From: Deinococcus piscis
GTDB taxonomy: Bacteria > Deinococcota > Deinococci > Deinococcales > Deinococcaceae
Assembly (NCBI RefSeq): GCF_014653275.1
Contig: NZ_BNAL01000009.1
Location: 1-64,000 of the forward strand
Direction: 5' to 3'
DNA length: 64,000 nt
In this document: positions 17,005 through 27,337 of the stretch, piece after piece
Layout: each line of letters begins with the position of its first letter
Position numbering within the stretch: the first letter of the stretch is position 1
Made by a program: the position numbers and the translations under genes
Notes under the pieces: model-generated
What the model was told of the DNA's origin: nothing
What the model saw: the letters and a program-made list of their open reading frames with translations, nothing else
Database searches by the model: none

Positions 17005-17081
17005 CAGCCGCAGAAGTGAATAAGAGCACCCAGCCTCACTCCACACATTGAACACCACAGTCGAAGCGGCGCAGCCTGCGC

Positions 17082-17087
17082 TAGCCT
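17082..17087 (+). promoter_or_regulatory. -10 box of leaderless hemB
   Basis: TAGCCT lies seven bases before ATG 17095. TTGAAC at 17048-17053 is too far away to be a normal -35 element. Confidence 0.55.
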
Positions 17088-17094
17088 AAGTCTT

Positions 17095-18075
17095 ATGCAA
17101 GACAGGCCCCGCCGACTTCGCCGTACCCCAGCCCTTCGCCGCATGGTGCAGGAAATCCAGCTCTCTTCCGCCGACTTTATTCACCCGATTTTTGTGCACG
17201 AGGGCCAGGATGTGACCGAGATCCGCACCATGCCTGGGGTCCAGCGTCACACCTATGCCAGCGCTGTAGAGCAGGCGCAGCAGGCACACGCCCTGGGTAT
17301 ACCCGCAGTTATCTTGTTCGGTATTCCCGACCACAAGGACGCAACGGGCACTCAGGCTTATGCCGCAGAAGGCGTGGTTCAGCAAGCCACCCGCGCCATC
17401 AAGGCAGCCGTACCGGAGATTGCCGTGATTGCCGATACGTGCCTGTGCGAGTACACCGACCACGGACACTGCGGCCATCTGGTGCAGGACGGCCACCAGT
17501 GGACCGTAGACAACGACCCTTCGCTGGAACTGCTGGCCCGCACCGCCGTGTCGCAGGCGGACGCAGGCGCAGACATCATCGCTCCCAGCGCCATGATGGA
17601 CGGACAGATTGCGGCCATTCGCAGCGCTCTGGACGCCGCTGGACATGCCCAGATTCCGGTGATGAGCTACGCCGTCAAATATGCCAGTGCCTACTATGGC
17701 CCTTTCCGCGAGGCAGCGGGCAGCGCACCCAGTGTGGGTGACCGGGCCAGCTACCAGATGAATCCAGTGGGCGGCTACCGCGAGGCCCTGCATGAAGCGC
17801 GGCTGGACGTAGAGCAGGGAGCCGACTTCCTGATGGTCAAGCCCGCGCTGGCCTATCTGGACGTGCTGCGCTTGGTGCGTGACGAGTTCGACCTGCCGCT
17901 GGTGGCGTACAACGTGAGCGGCGAGTACGCACTGGTCAAAGCGGCGGCGCAGGCGGGCTATATGGACGAGCGCCGCACCGTGCTGGAAACCCTGGGGGCC
18001 ATGAAGCGTGCGGGAGCAGACACCATTCTCACCTACCACGCCCTGGACGCTGCCCGCTGGCTGAGGGACGGCTGA
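17095..18075 (+). CDS. hemB: Porphobilinogen synthase (5-aminolevulinate dehydratase)
   Basis: Condenses two 5-aminolevulinate molecules into porphobilinogen in heme synthesis. The 326-residue protein has the zinc-type metal site [15 protein letters not shown] near residue 118 (C-x-C-x7-C). The first active lysine is in [14 protein letters not shown] near residue 195, and the Schiff-base lysine is in [11 protein letters not shown] near residue 248. Its stop overlaps the ATG of the following phosphatase gene by one base, so hemB leads an operon of three genes. Confidence 0.96.
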   Translation: MQDRPRRLRRTPALRRMVQEIQLSSADFIHPIFVHEGQDVTEIRTMPGVQRHTYASAVEQAQQAHALGIPAVILFGIPDHKDATGTQAYAAEGVVQQATRAIKAAVPEIAVIADTCLCEYTDHGHCGHLVQDGHQWTVDNDPSLELLARTAVSQADAGADIIAPSAMMDGQIAAIRSALDAAGHAQIPVMSYAVKYASAYYGPFREAAGSAPSVGDRASYQMNPVGGYREALHEARLDVEQGADFLMVKPALAYLDVLRLVRDEFDLPLVAYNVSGEYALVKAAAQAGYMDERRTVLETLGAMKRAGADTILTYHALDAARWLRDG

Positions 18076-18635
18076 TGAGCGGGGCGATCCGGGTGGACTG
18101 GATTCCCACCGCGCTGTGGCCGGGGCGCTTGGGGCTGACCTTCGCTCCCGGCAAAAAAGGCCCCAGCCTGCTGCAACCGGGCGTGCAGCATGACCGCGAC
18201 TTGGCCGAGGATTTCGGCACACTGCGCGCTCAGGGTATGACGCTGCTGGTTTCCTTGCTAGAGCCGCCCGAATACGAATTGCTGGGCATCACCGATTACG
18301 CCGAGCAAGCAGCGGCACAGGACATCACGGTCCTGACCTGCCCGGTGCCGGACCGCTGCGCCCCACACAACGCACAGGCGTTCGAGGAAACAGTGCAGCA
18401 CGTGCTAGGAGGGCTGCTGGACGGACAACATGTGGTGCTGCATTGCCGGGGTGGGCTGGGCCGCGCCGGGACGCTGGCCGCCTGCGTGCTGGTGCGTATG
18501 GGCCTAGACGCGGAGACCGCCATCAGCCGAGTCAGAGCGGCGCGGCCCGGGGCCATCGAAACCGGAACCCAGGTGGACTTTATTCACCGCTACGCCGAGC
18601 AGGACATCGCTTCTGCCCAGATTCAGGAGGCCTGA
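18075..18635 (+). CDS. Dual-specificity / tyrosine phosphatase-like protein
   Basis: 186 residues with the cysteine phosphatase loop HCRGGLGRAG near residue 121 (H-C-x5-R) and a likely general acid in the CPVPDRCAPHNAQAF loop around residue 92. The overall form resembles the CDKN3/DSP group. The substrate could be a phosphoprotein or a small phosphate. It sits between hemB and an IsdG-like gene, with a one-base overlap upstream and one base between its stop and the next ATG. Its link to heme metabolism is by position only. Confidence 0.8.
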   Translation: MSGAIRVDWIPTALWPGRLGLTFAPGKKGPSLLQPGVQHDRDLAEDFGTLRAQGMTLLVSLLEPPEYELLGITDYAEQAAAQDITVLTCPVPDRCAPHNAQAFEETVQHVLGGLLDGQHVVLHCRGGLGRAGTLAACVLVRMGLDAETAISRVRAARPGAIETGTQVDFIHRYAEQDIASAQIQEA

Positions 18636-18636
18636 A

Positions 18637-18960
18637 ATGATTACCGTTGCCAACCGTATTTTTGTTCATCCCAGTTACCACGACCAATTTGAAGCCCGCT
18701 TTCAGGACCGCGCCGGTCTGGTAGACGGTATGGACGGCTTTATCGCCAATCAGGTGCTGCGCCCAACCGCCGAAGGCGATCCTTTTGTGGTGCTGACCTT
18801 TTGGCGGGACCGCGAATCGTTCGAGGCCTGGACCCGTTCCGACGCTTTCCGCCAGGGACATGCCAAGTCGGGCAGCCTGCCCAAAGAAGCGTTCAGCGGC
18901 CCCAACAAGCTAGAAGTGCATGACGTGGTGCAGGTGACCGGCGAAGTCAGACCTCAGTAG
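18637..18960 (+). CDS. IsdG/HmoA-like antibiotic biosynthesis monooxygenase domain protein
   Basis: A 107-residue ferredoxin-like dimeric fold. Asn6, Trp65 and His75 fall at the spacing of the catalytic Asn-Trp-His triad of IsdG heme-degrading monooxygenases (N7, W67, H77 in S. aureus IsdG). With hemB two genes upstream, heme binding or breakdown is a fair inference. AGGAGG lies ahead of the ATG inside the end of the phosphatase gene. A bidirectional terminator follows. Confidence 0.8.
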   Translation: MITVANRIFVHPSYHDQFEARFQDRAGLVDGMDGFIANQVLRPTAEGDPFVVLTFWRDRESFEAWTRSDAFRQGHAKSGSLPKEAFSGPNKLEVHDVVQVTGEVRPQ

Positions 18961-18993
18961 TACGCTCGGTCATAGAACACACACAGTCACAAA

Positions 18994-19020
18994 AAAGCCC
19001 CTCCATAGCAGAGGGGCTTT
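18994..19020. terminator. Bidirectional terminator between the hemB operon and sdhB
   Basis: AAAGCCCCTC (18994-19003) and GAGGGGCTTT (19011-19020) form a ten-pair stem. On the minus strand it is followed by six T, serving sdhB. On the plus strand the T-run is only the stem's own TTT. Confidence 0.88.
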
Positions 19021-19038
19021 GAGTATTTGAGTCGTAGC

Positions 19039-19746
19039 TCAGGCTTGACCGTACATCACCGAGCGCTTGACCTGTTCAATCAGTTCGGTAATCGGGATTT
19101 CGCGGGGGCAGGCTTCGGTGCAGTTGTAGGCGGTGCGGCAGCGCCATACGCCGGTGTTCTGGTTCATCAGGCCCAGACGCTGCTGGGTGGCTTCGTCACG
19201 GCTGTCAAAGATGAAGCGGTGGGCCTGCACGATAGAAGCCGGGCCGAGGTAGCTGCCGTTGGCCCAGAAGATGGGGCAAGAGGTGGTGCAGCACGCACAC
19301 AGGATGCAGTTGCTGGAGTGCGCCATCAGCTCGGCATGCTCAGGCGATTGCAGGCGCTCGCGGGCGGGAGCCGGCGACTCGTTCACGAAGAACGGCATGA
19401 TGGCCTTGTAGGAGTCGAAGAACGGCTCCATGTCCACCACGAGGTCCTTGACCACCTTCAGGCCGCGAATAGGCTCCACCGAGAGAGTGCCACCTTCTTT
19501 GACCACATCACGGGCCAGCGTCTTGCAGGCCAGGCGGTTGCGGCCATTGATCAGCATGGCGTCGCTGCCGCAAATGCCGTGCCCGCAGGAGCGGCGGAAG
19601 TTGAGGGTGGTGTCCTGGAACCACTTGACCTGGTGCAGGATGTCCAGCACGCGGTCGGTCGGTGCCACTTCCAGAGCGTAATTTTCCCAGTGCTGCTTCT
19701 TGTCCTGTTCAGGATCGAAACGCAGAATCTTGACCGTAATGTTCAT
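19039..19746 (-). CDS. sdhB: Succinate dehydrogenase iron-sulfur subunit
   Basis: Carries electrons from FAD in SdhA to quinone through three Fe-S clusters. The 235-residue protein shows all three ligand sets: CGHGICGSD...C for [2Fe-2S] near residue 54, CILCACCTTSCP for [4Fe-4S] near residue 138, and CRTAYNCTEACPREI for the [3Fe-4S] region near residue 195. GGAGGAG precedes the ATG. It is the last gene of sdhCDAB and ends at a shared terminator. Confidence 0.95.
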   Translation of the reverse strand: MNITVKILRFDPEQDKKQHWENYALEVAPTDRVLDILHQVKWFQDTTLNFRRSCGHGICGSDAMLINGRNRLACKTLARDVVKEGGTLSVEPIRGLKVVKDLVVDMEPFFDSYKAIMPFFVNESPAPARERLQSPEHAELMAHSSNCILCACCTTSCPIFWANGSYLGPASIVQAHRFIFDSRDEATQQRLGLMNQNTGVWRCRTAYNCTEACPREIPITELIEQVKRSVMYGQA

Positions 19747-19761
19747 AGTTCTCCTCCCGCC

Positions 19762-21519
<1,758 letters not shown>

Positions 21520-21572
21520 TTCCTTTGAATAGACAGACTTTTAGAGTGTGAAAATTGGGGCCTTAGGCCTTC

Positions 21573-21950
21573 TCAGATAGAGAACAGGCCCACGGTGCCC
21601 AGCGCATAGATCAGGGCCGCCACCGAAAAGACCACCATCTTGACCCAGGCCCGGTTGGGGTTGGAGCGGATGTAATCCTCCATCACGTAACGTGCGCCGT
21701 TCATGCCGTGCAGCATGGTCAAGGTCAGGATCAGCCAGTCATACAGCTTCCACGCAGGGTTGCTCAGCTTGGCGACCACGGCGTGGTAGGTGGCGTCGGA
21801 GTCGGACACCTGAATAAAGGTCATGTAGATGTGACCCAACACCAGGAAAATCAGAATCAGGCCACTGACCCGCATAAAAATCCACCAGTTCAGCTCGGCG
21901 TTGCTGTGGGATTGGGCGCGGGCGTCCATCAAGGTACGGGCGCGGGTCAT
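21573..21950 (-). CDS. sdhD: Succinate dehydrogenase membrane anchor subunit
   Basis: 125 residues with three hydrophobic helices (ISGL region near 28-48, LYDWLILTLTMLHGMNGARYV near 75-95, and the C-terminal VVFSAALIYALGTVGLF region). A His in ILVLGHIY and another in MLHGMNG are candidate heme b or quinone-site residues. Its ATG overlaps the sdhC stop by one base. Assignment to SdhD rests on position as well as topology. Confidence 0.85.
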   Translation of the reverse strand: MTRARTLMDARAQSHSNAELNWWIFMRVSGLILIFLVLGHIYMTFIQVSDSDATYHAVVAKLSNPAWKLYDWLILTLTMLHGMNGARYVMEDYIRSNPNRAWVKMVVFSVAALIYALGTVGLFSI

Positions 21951-22306
21951 CAGTAGCCTCCCATGATGCGCGGGATATTCTTGAACAGCGTGTAGAGAGT
22001 AATCAGGGCGGTAATCGCCAGCACGGCGTACCAGCTCTGACGCTGATAGGCCACGCCCTTGCCGGTAAAGTCCATCGCCATGATGCGCAGGCCATTAAAG
22101 GCGTGATAGGCCACACCAGCCGTCACAAAAATCAGGCCGATGCGGAAGGGCCACAGGTCATACAGGTGGTGAACCCGCATATAGGCTTCTTCGCCAAAAA
22201 TAATCAGGCTGATACTGATCACGTGCAGCAGGAAATAGGCCAAAATCGCCAGACCAGACAGGCGGTGCAGAAAAAAGGCCCACTGACCTTCTGTTCCCTT
22301 GTACAT
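21950..22306 (-). CDS. sdhC: Succinate dehydrogenase cytochrome b556 subunit
   Basis: 118 residues from ATG 22306, beginning MYKGTEGQWAFFLHRLSG, the usual SdhC opening in this group, with GAGGAGG eight bases upstream. Three membrane helices follow. HRLSG and LLHVIS/YHAFNG contain the family Ser/His positions near quinone and heme. A frame open to GTG 22417 would add 37 polar residues. I reject it because that codon lies only three bases from the -10 box (22421-22426), before the expected transcript start. Confidence 0.87.
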   Translation of the reverse strand: MYKGTEGQWAFFLHRLSGLAILAYFLLHVISISLIIFGEEAYMRVHHLYDLWPFRIGLIFVTAGVAYHAFNGLRIMAMDFTGKGVAYQRQSWYAVLAITALITLYTLFKNIPRIMGGY

Positions 22307-22366
22307 TCGCTTTCCTCCTCGCTCTACCAAAGGGGAGCTTCTCGGCGGAGCTGCCCCCTTCAGCAT

Positions 22367-22426
22367 AGATGCACCGCTAGGGTGCACCGGCTTGGTATTG
22401 ACCTTCGGGTCAGACACTTCAGACTA
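22367..22426 (-). promoter_or_regulatory. sdhCDAB promoter and 5' leader hairpin
   Basis: On the minus strand TAGTCT (22421-22426) gives a leader of about 107 bases before the sdhC ATG. Within it TGCACC-CTAGC-GGTGCA (near 22368-22384) forms a perfect six-pair hairpin. No T-run follows, so it is not a terminator, and a regulatory role is possible but unproven. Confidence 0.4.
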
Positions 22427-22478
22427 GCACCAAAATGCTGTGGGAGAGGTCGCCGGGCCGCCACCACCCTGCCCCCTG

Positions 22479-23612
22479 TCACTCATGGCCGGACAGGGCC
22501 GGGAGTGGACGGGTATGGTCGTCAATCAGGCCACCCCCCAGTAACCGGGGGCCGTCATACAGCACAGCGCTCTGGCCGGGAGCCACGGCAAACTGCGGCT
22601 CATCAAAGCGCAGGCGAAATCCGTGCTCATCCGCGTGCAGCACCGTCGCGCCGACTGGGGCCGTGCGGTAGCGCACCTGCACCTGCAAACGCTGGGGCAG
22701 CTCGGACAGGTCTGTGAGGTAGTTGGCCTGCGAAGCGCTCAGCTCATCCCAGAGGCAGTCCTCGTAGTCGCCGACCCACACGGTCTGGGTGTCCGGGTCC
22801 AGATGAACCACATGGCGCACCCGGTGGGTCTGGAACAGGCCCAGGCCCTTTTTCTGGCCCAGGGTGTAGAACTGCGTGCCCAGGTGCTCGCCCACCACCT
22901 CGCCTGTGCGGATTTCCCGAATCTGGCCGCGCACCTGCGGCAGATGCTCTGCCACAAAGTCCTGCACCTTGCCAGGTACGAAGCAGATGTTCTGGCTTTC
23001 AGGCTTTTGGGCCGTCAGCAGGCCGCGCTCGGCGGCGATTTCACGCACGCGGGGCTTTTCCAGTTCGCCCACCGGAAACAGGATGTACGGCAGCGCCTCG
23101 CGGGGCGTGCCCCACAGGAAGTAGGTCTGGTCCTTGCGGGGATCGTCACCGCGCCAGAATTCCACCTCGCCGCGCTCATTTTCTATGCGCTTTACGTAGT
23201 GCCCAGTGGCGACATACTGACAGCCCAGCATCTTGGCCTTCTTGACCAGTTCGTCGAACTTGACCTTGGTGTTGCAGTTCACGCAGGGGTTGGGCGTGCG
23301 GCCACGGGCGTACTCGTCAATAAACGGCTCAACGATATGCCGCTGGAACTGCTCGCGGTAGTCCAGCAGATAAAAGGGCACGCCCACCTGCTCGGCCACG
23401 CGGCGGGCTTCATAGGCAGCGTCGGGCGAGCAGCACGAATCGAAAGTTTCGGTGCGCTTGTCGTCGGGCCAAAAGCGCATCATGGCCCCTACCACGCTGT
23501 AGCCCTGGTCCTTGAGCAGCGCAGCCGTCACCGACGAGTCCACGCCGCCTGACATGGCACACAGCACGCGGGTGCCAGCAGCGCTGGGAGAAAGAGAGGT
23601 GGGCGCAGTCAT
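22479..23612 (-). CDS. mnmA: tRNA-specific 2-thiouridylase MnmA
   Basis: Thiolates U34 of tRNA Lys, Glu and Gln using ATP and relayed sulfur. The 377-residue protein has the PP-loop SGGVDSSV near residue 21. The two catalytic cysteines are in NPCVNCN near residue 113 and in NICFVPG near residue 212. A TAGGCT box lies eight bases upstream of the ATG on the minus strand, so the mRNA is nearly leaderless. It is divergent from the TetR gene and is the second U34/C34/A34 wobble-modifying system in this window besides TilS-TadA. Confidence 0.95.
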   Translation of the reverse strand: MTAPTSLSPSAAGTRVLCAMSGGVDSSVTAALLKDQGYSVVGAMMRFWPDDKRTETFDSCCSPDAAYEARRVAEQVGVPFYLLDYREQFQRHIVEPFIDEYARGRTPNPCVNCNTKVKFDELVKKAKMLGCQYVATGHYVKRIENERGEVEFWRGDDPRKDQTYFLWGTPREALPYILFPVGELEKPRVREIAAERGLLTAQKPESQNICFVPGKVQDFVAEHLPQVRGQIREIRTGEVVGEHLGTQFYTLGQKKGLGLFQTHRVRHVVHLDPDTQTVWVGDYEDCLWDELSASQANYLTDLSELPQRLQVQVRYRTAPVGATVLHADEHGFRLRFDEPQFAVAPGQSAVLYDGPRLLGGGLIDDHTRPLPALSGHE

Positions 23613-23669
23613 CGCGCCTTAGCCTAACAGTGCCAGGCAGCCTGGGCCGTGACGGCGCTCACGGCCCGC

Positions 23670-23675
23670 TATGAT
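23670..23675 (+). promoter_or_regulatory. -10 box of leaderless TetR gene
   Basis: TATGAT lies seven bases before GTG 23683. The two ATG triplets at 23671 and 23674 lie in or next to the box and are excluded. Confidence 0.65.
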
Positions 23676-23682
23676 GGGCAGC

Positions 23683-24282
23683 GTGAGTTCTGCACGCCCC
23701 ACCGTCCCGCCCGTACCCAAAATCACAGATACCCGCCAGCGCATCTTGTCTGAGGCCGGCAAATTGTTCGTCTCACGCGGCTATCACGGTGTGTCCATGC
23801 GTGAAGTGGCGCTGGCAGTCGGCGTGACCAAGCCCGCCCTTTACCACCATTACGCTGACAAGGAAACACTGTTCGTGGCAATTTTGGAAGACTCGGTGGG
23901 CGACCTGGAAAGCATCATCAAGCAAATGGGCCAGCAGCCCGACCTGCGTGCTCAGCTGCGGAGTCTGGTTGGAAGCTTGCTGGCTCAGAGTCCGGATTAC
24001 TGGGTGGGCTTGCAACTGGCGGGCGAGCTCAAACACGTGGCTCCTGAGCGCCGCGCCGACTTCGAGAACCACTACCGCCGGGTTTGGCTGGGCGGCCTGG
24101 GACAAATGATTGGGGAAGCGATGGAGCGCGGCGAACTGCGCCGTGACCTCTCCCCCGCCGACTTGACCCGCGCCCTGATGGGGATCCTGTACCCGCTGGT
24201 GTCCGGGCCAGCCCATCCGGGGCGGGAAGCTGCCGGAGAATCACTCCTGGCCGTGTTCTTGGAAGGGGCCGTACCCCGCTAA
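23683..24282 (+). CDS. TetR family transcriptional regulator
   Basis: About 199 residues. The N-terminal TetR helix-turn-helix is clear: RQRILSEAGKLFVSRGYHGVSMREVALAVGVTKPALYHHYADKETLF split over residues 18-65. The C-terminal ligand domain is divergent and its inducer unknown. It is followed 90 bases later by the convergent AcuI-like reductase and is divergent from mnmA. TetR proteins often control a neighbour, but no operator is evident. Confidence 0.9.
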   Translation: MSSARPTVPPVPKITDTRQRILSEAGKLFVSRGYHGVSMREVALAVGVTKPALYHHYADKETLFVAILEDSVGDLESIIKQMGQQPDLRAQLRSLVGSLLAQSPDYWVGLQLAGELKHVAPERRADFENHYRRVWLGGLGQMIGEAMERGELRRDLSPADLTRALMGILYPLVSGPAHPGREAAGESLLAVFLEGAVPR

Positions 24283-24371
24283 GCGGGAGTTCTGCAGTGA
24301 GTGGCCTTAGTCCCTCAAAACTGGGGGCGCTGCTGGTGGGCAGCTACAGCTGGCAGCACAGGCGCAGATGT

Positions 24372-25394
24372 TCAGGGCCGCGCCACCTCAATCACACTGC
24401 GCCCGCGCAGTTCGCCCTCTAGAATGCGGCGCGACAGCCGGGGCAGGTCGTCCAGGGTGTAGGTCTGGGTCATGGGAGCCAGGCGCTCGGCGGGGAGGTC
24501 GCGGGCCAGGCGCTGCCAGGCTTCGCGGCGCAGCGGGCGCGGACAGGCCACCGAGTCAATGCCCAGTAGGCTGACCCCGCGCAGAATCAGCGGGAAGACG
24601 GTGGCGGTCAGCTCGGCACTCCCCGCCAGACCGCACACCGCCACAGCCCCTTGCCGCCGCAGCGCCGACATGACCCCACTCAGCGTACTGCCCCCCACCG
24701 TGTCAATGGCCGCCGCCCAGCGCTCAGATTCCAGCGGACGGTTCAGGCCACTGACCTCGTCGCGGTGCAGCACCACTCGGGCTCCCAGCTCACGCAAGTA
24801 GGCTTCCTCCTGCATCTTGCCGGTGCTGGCGTGGACCTCGTGACCAGCGGCGGCCAGCAGTGCTACAGCCACACTGCCCACGCCCCCAGTGGCCCCGGTG
24901 ACCAGGACTGGGCCGTCCAGCACTGGGCCGTACAGGGTGTGACGCTCCAGAGCCAGTACCGCCAGCATGGCCGTAAAGCCTGCTGTACCCACCGCCATGG
25001 CCCAGGCAGCGTCGGTGCCGGGCGGAAGTGGCTCGACCCAGCCGGACTGCACGCGGGCATACTCGGCGTACCCGCCACTCGTATTTTCTCCGATGCCCCA
25101 GCCGGTCACAACCACCTGACTGCCGGGACCAAAGCCTTCGCCAGAACCTTCGACCACCTCACCGGCCAGGTCAATGCCGGGCACGATGGGAAATGTTTTG
25201 AGGATGCCGGGGCGGCCCTGGAGGGCCAGGCCATCTTTGTAGTTGAGGCTGGAATGGGTTACCCGGACAGTAACGTCGCCGGGCGGCAGGTCGTCAGGGC
25301 CCAGCAGGACAGACTCGACAGCGTGCCCCTGAGTGCGCTGGGCAGAGGCCAACCGGGTGGCCTGAAGGGCACGGAACTGTGGGGGAATAGACAT
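24372..25394 (-). CDS. AcuI/YhdH-type zinc-free medium-chain reductase
   Basis: A 340-residue NADPH-dependent MDR enzyme, close in pattern to acryloyl-CoA reductase AcuI and YhdH. It has HSSLNYKDGLALQGRPGI near residue 46, the nucleotide-binding GATGGVGSVAVALLAAAGHEV near residue 168 and SVACPRPLRREAW near residue 282. Zinc ligands of alcohol dehydrogenases are absent. CGGAGG precedes the ATG. It is divergent from the S1-domain gene, with 85 bases between them. Confidence 0.88.
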   Translation of the reverse strand: MSIPPQFRALQATRLASAQRTQGHAVESVLLGPDDLPPGDVTVRVTHSSLNYKDGLALQGRPGILKTFPIVPGIDLAGEVVEGSGEGFGPGSQVVVTGWGIGENTSGGYAEYARVQSGWVEPLPPGTDAAWAMAVGTAGFTAMLAVLALERHTLYGPVLDGPVLVTGATGGVGSVAVALLAAAGHEVHASTGKMQEEAYLRELGARVVLHRDEVSGLNRPLESERWAAAIDTVGGSTLSGVMSALRRQGAVAVCGLAGSAELTATVFPLILRGVSLLGIDSVACPRPLRREAWQRLARDLPAERLAPMTQTYTLDDLPRLSRRILEGELRGRSVIEVARP

Positions 25395-25468
25395 GGTCAG
25401 ACCTCCGAAAAGCAGTGAATTGGGGAATGATCCAACTGTAGCAGCTGACCCAAACAGAAGATGTGTAG

Positions 25469-25474
25469 TAGCAT
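25469..25474 (+). promoter_or_regulatory. -10 box upstream of the S1-domain gene
   Basis: CTGACC (25445-25450), an 18-base spacer and TAGCAT (25469-25474). An ATG lies six bases downstream at 25481, opening a tiny upstream frame. Confidence 0.55.
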
Positions 25475-25480
25475 GGGCGC

Positions 25481-25505
25481 ATGCAATTTCAGGAGGGCAC
25501 CCTTA

Positions 25506-25516
<11 letters not shown>
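25481..25516 (+). CDS. Tiny leaderless upstream ORF of the S1-domain gene
   Basis: ATG 25481 at the expected transcript start encodes MQFQEGTLSAA and stops at 25514-25516. It contains the AGGAGG of the S1 gene and overlaps its GTG start, so a ribosome translating it would cover or feed that start. Translation is inferred only. Confidence 0.35.
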
Positions 25517-25883
<367 letters not shown>

Positions 25884-25947
25884 CGGATAAATATCGGAAC
25901 AGAGCGGTGGACTTGTGTAAGGTTCGCCGCTCTGCTTCTTTGCCTCG

Positions 25948-27261
25948 CTAGTAAGCCAGCAGCTCTACCTGCGCTCCCAGTGCCCGCAGATGTGCGAAAA
26001 ACTCCGGGTAACTTTTGCGGATGTGGTGTGCGCCGGTCACACGGACCGGGCTGTCCGCCCGCAGGGCCAGCAAGCTGAGCAGCATGATCATGCGGTGGTC
26101 GCCGTGGCCGTCTACCTGGACGTTTCCACGTACCGCCCCTCCGCACACGGTCAGCGAGTCGGCAGTTTCTTCGGCCTGTAGCCCCAGCGTCAGCAGCTCG
26201 GCCCGCGTGTCGCTGATGCGGTCACACTCCTTGAGGCGCAGGGTCGCCACATTTTCCCAGGTGGTGCAGCCCTCGGCGCGGGCAGCAGCGGCACACATCA
26301 CCTGAATGGCGTCGGTGAAATGGTCGCCATCCAGTGTGACCGCCTGGAGGGGCCGCCCACCTCGCACCGTCACGCCTACCGCGTCCTGGGAGATATCGGC
26401 CCCCATTTGCCGCAGCACCCCAACCACAGCCCGCTCTCCTTGCAAGTCTTGGGGGTCCAGGCCGGTCACGCGCACCTCACCGGGCAGCGTCGCCCCGGCC
26501 ACCAGCAGCGCGGCACTGCCGGGATAGTCGCCGGGCACCACATATTTGCCCGCCCAGTACGTCTGAACGCCCGCTACCCGAATGCGGCGCAGATCGTCCG
26601 AGGCGTCCAGCTGAATGCCGAAGCGGCGTAGGGTGTCCAGGGTCTGGCGGATGGGCGGCTCGCTTTTGATGTGCCCGGTGACCGTGATATCCAGCCCTGC
26701 AGGGAGCAGCGGCGCAGCAAACAGCAGGCCCGAAAGAAACTGGCTGGACCGCTCGGCACTGACCGTGACGGCCCCGCCCGGCACCGGCCCGCCCCTGACC
26801 GTGACCGGCAAGCGGCCACCTTCCGCGCTACGGACCTCTAGCCCCAGCCCACGCAAGGCGTCCAGCAAGTCACCCATAGGCCGCTGCCCCAGCGAGTGCG
26901 GCGAGTCAGTCACGACCTCGGTGCCATCTGTCAGGGCGGCGACGGCCAGCAAGAAGCGGGCCACCGCGCCGGCGTTACCCACCTCCAGACGGGTGTCCGG
27001 ACGGGGCCGAGCGCCAAATCCGGTGACGTGGGCGTCTGGACCGTCCAGCACAATCTGGGCTCCCCAGGCCCGCAGCGAACGAATCAAGGCGTCGGCATCT
27101 TCGCTGGCCGCCACGCCGCGTACCACGCTCTCCCCTTCTGCCAAGGCTGCCGCCAGCAGAAAACGGGTGGTGTAATTTTTGCTGGGCTGGGCCTGTACGG
27201 TGCCGCTGAGCCGGGCGGCAGGATAGACGACAGCGTCAAACTGGGCAGGGGTCTGGGTCAT
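25948..27261 (-). CDS. aroA: 3-phosphoshikimate 1-carboxyvinyltransferase (EPSP synthase)
   Basis: Joins phosphoenolpyruvate to shikimate 3-phosphate in aromatic amino acid synthesis. The 437-residue protein has the opening GTVQAQPSKNYTTR with a phosphate-binding Lys, the NAGAVARFLLA segment in place of the usual NAGTAMR-like motif, and a late DHRMIMLLSLLALRAD. The start is ATG 27261: TACACT (27268-27273, minus strand) lies six bases upstream, which excludes the ATG at 27279. The NAGAVAR variant suggests a divergent class. Confidence 0.92.
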   Translation of the reverse strand: MTQTPAQFDAVVYPAARLSGTVQAQPSKNYTTRFLLAAALAEGESVVRGVAASEDADALIRSLRAWGAQIVLDGPDAHVTGFGARPRPDTRLEVGNAGAVARFLLAVAALTDGTEVVTDSPHSLGQRPMGDLLDALRGLGLEVRSAEGGRLPVTVRGGPVPGGAVTVSAERSSQFLSGLLFAAPLLPAGLDITVTGHIKSEPPIRQTLDTLRRFGIQLDASDDLRRIRVAGVQTYWAGKYVVPGDYPGSAALLVAGATLPGEVRVTGLDPQDLQGERAVVGVLRQMGADISQDAVGVTVRGGRPLQAVTLDGDHFTDAIQVMCAAAARAEGCTTWENVATLRLKECDRISDTRAELLTLGLQAEETADSLTVCGGAVRGNVQVDGHGDHRMIMLLSLLALRADSPVRVTGAHHIRKSYPEFFAHLRALGAQVELLAY

Positions 27262-27337
27262 GCGGGCAGTGTAGGGCAAGTCTGGAACAGGGAGCAGCGC
27301 GGAAACGCTCCCGCCAAGGAACCCGTACCGGAAGGCA

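Noticed and set aside
22367..22385. Inverted repeat in the sdhC leader as a terminator
   Set aside because: No T-run follows and it lies inside the transcribed leader of an essential operon.
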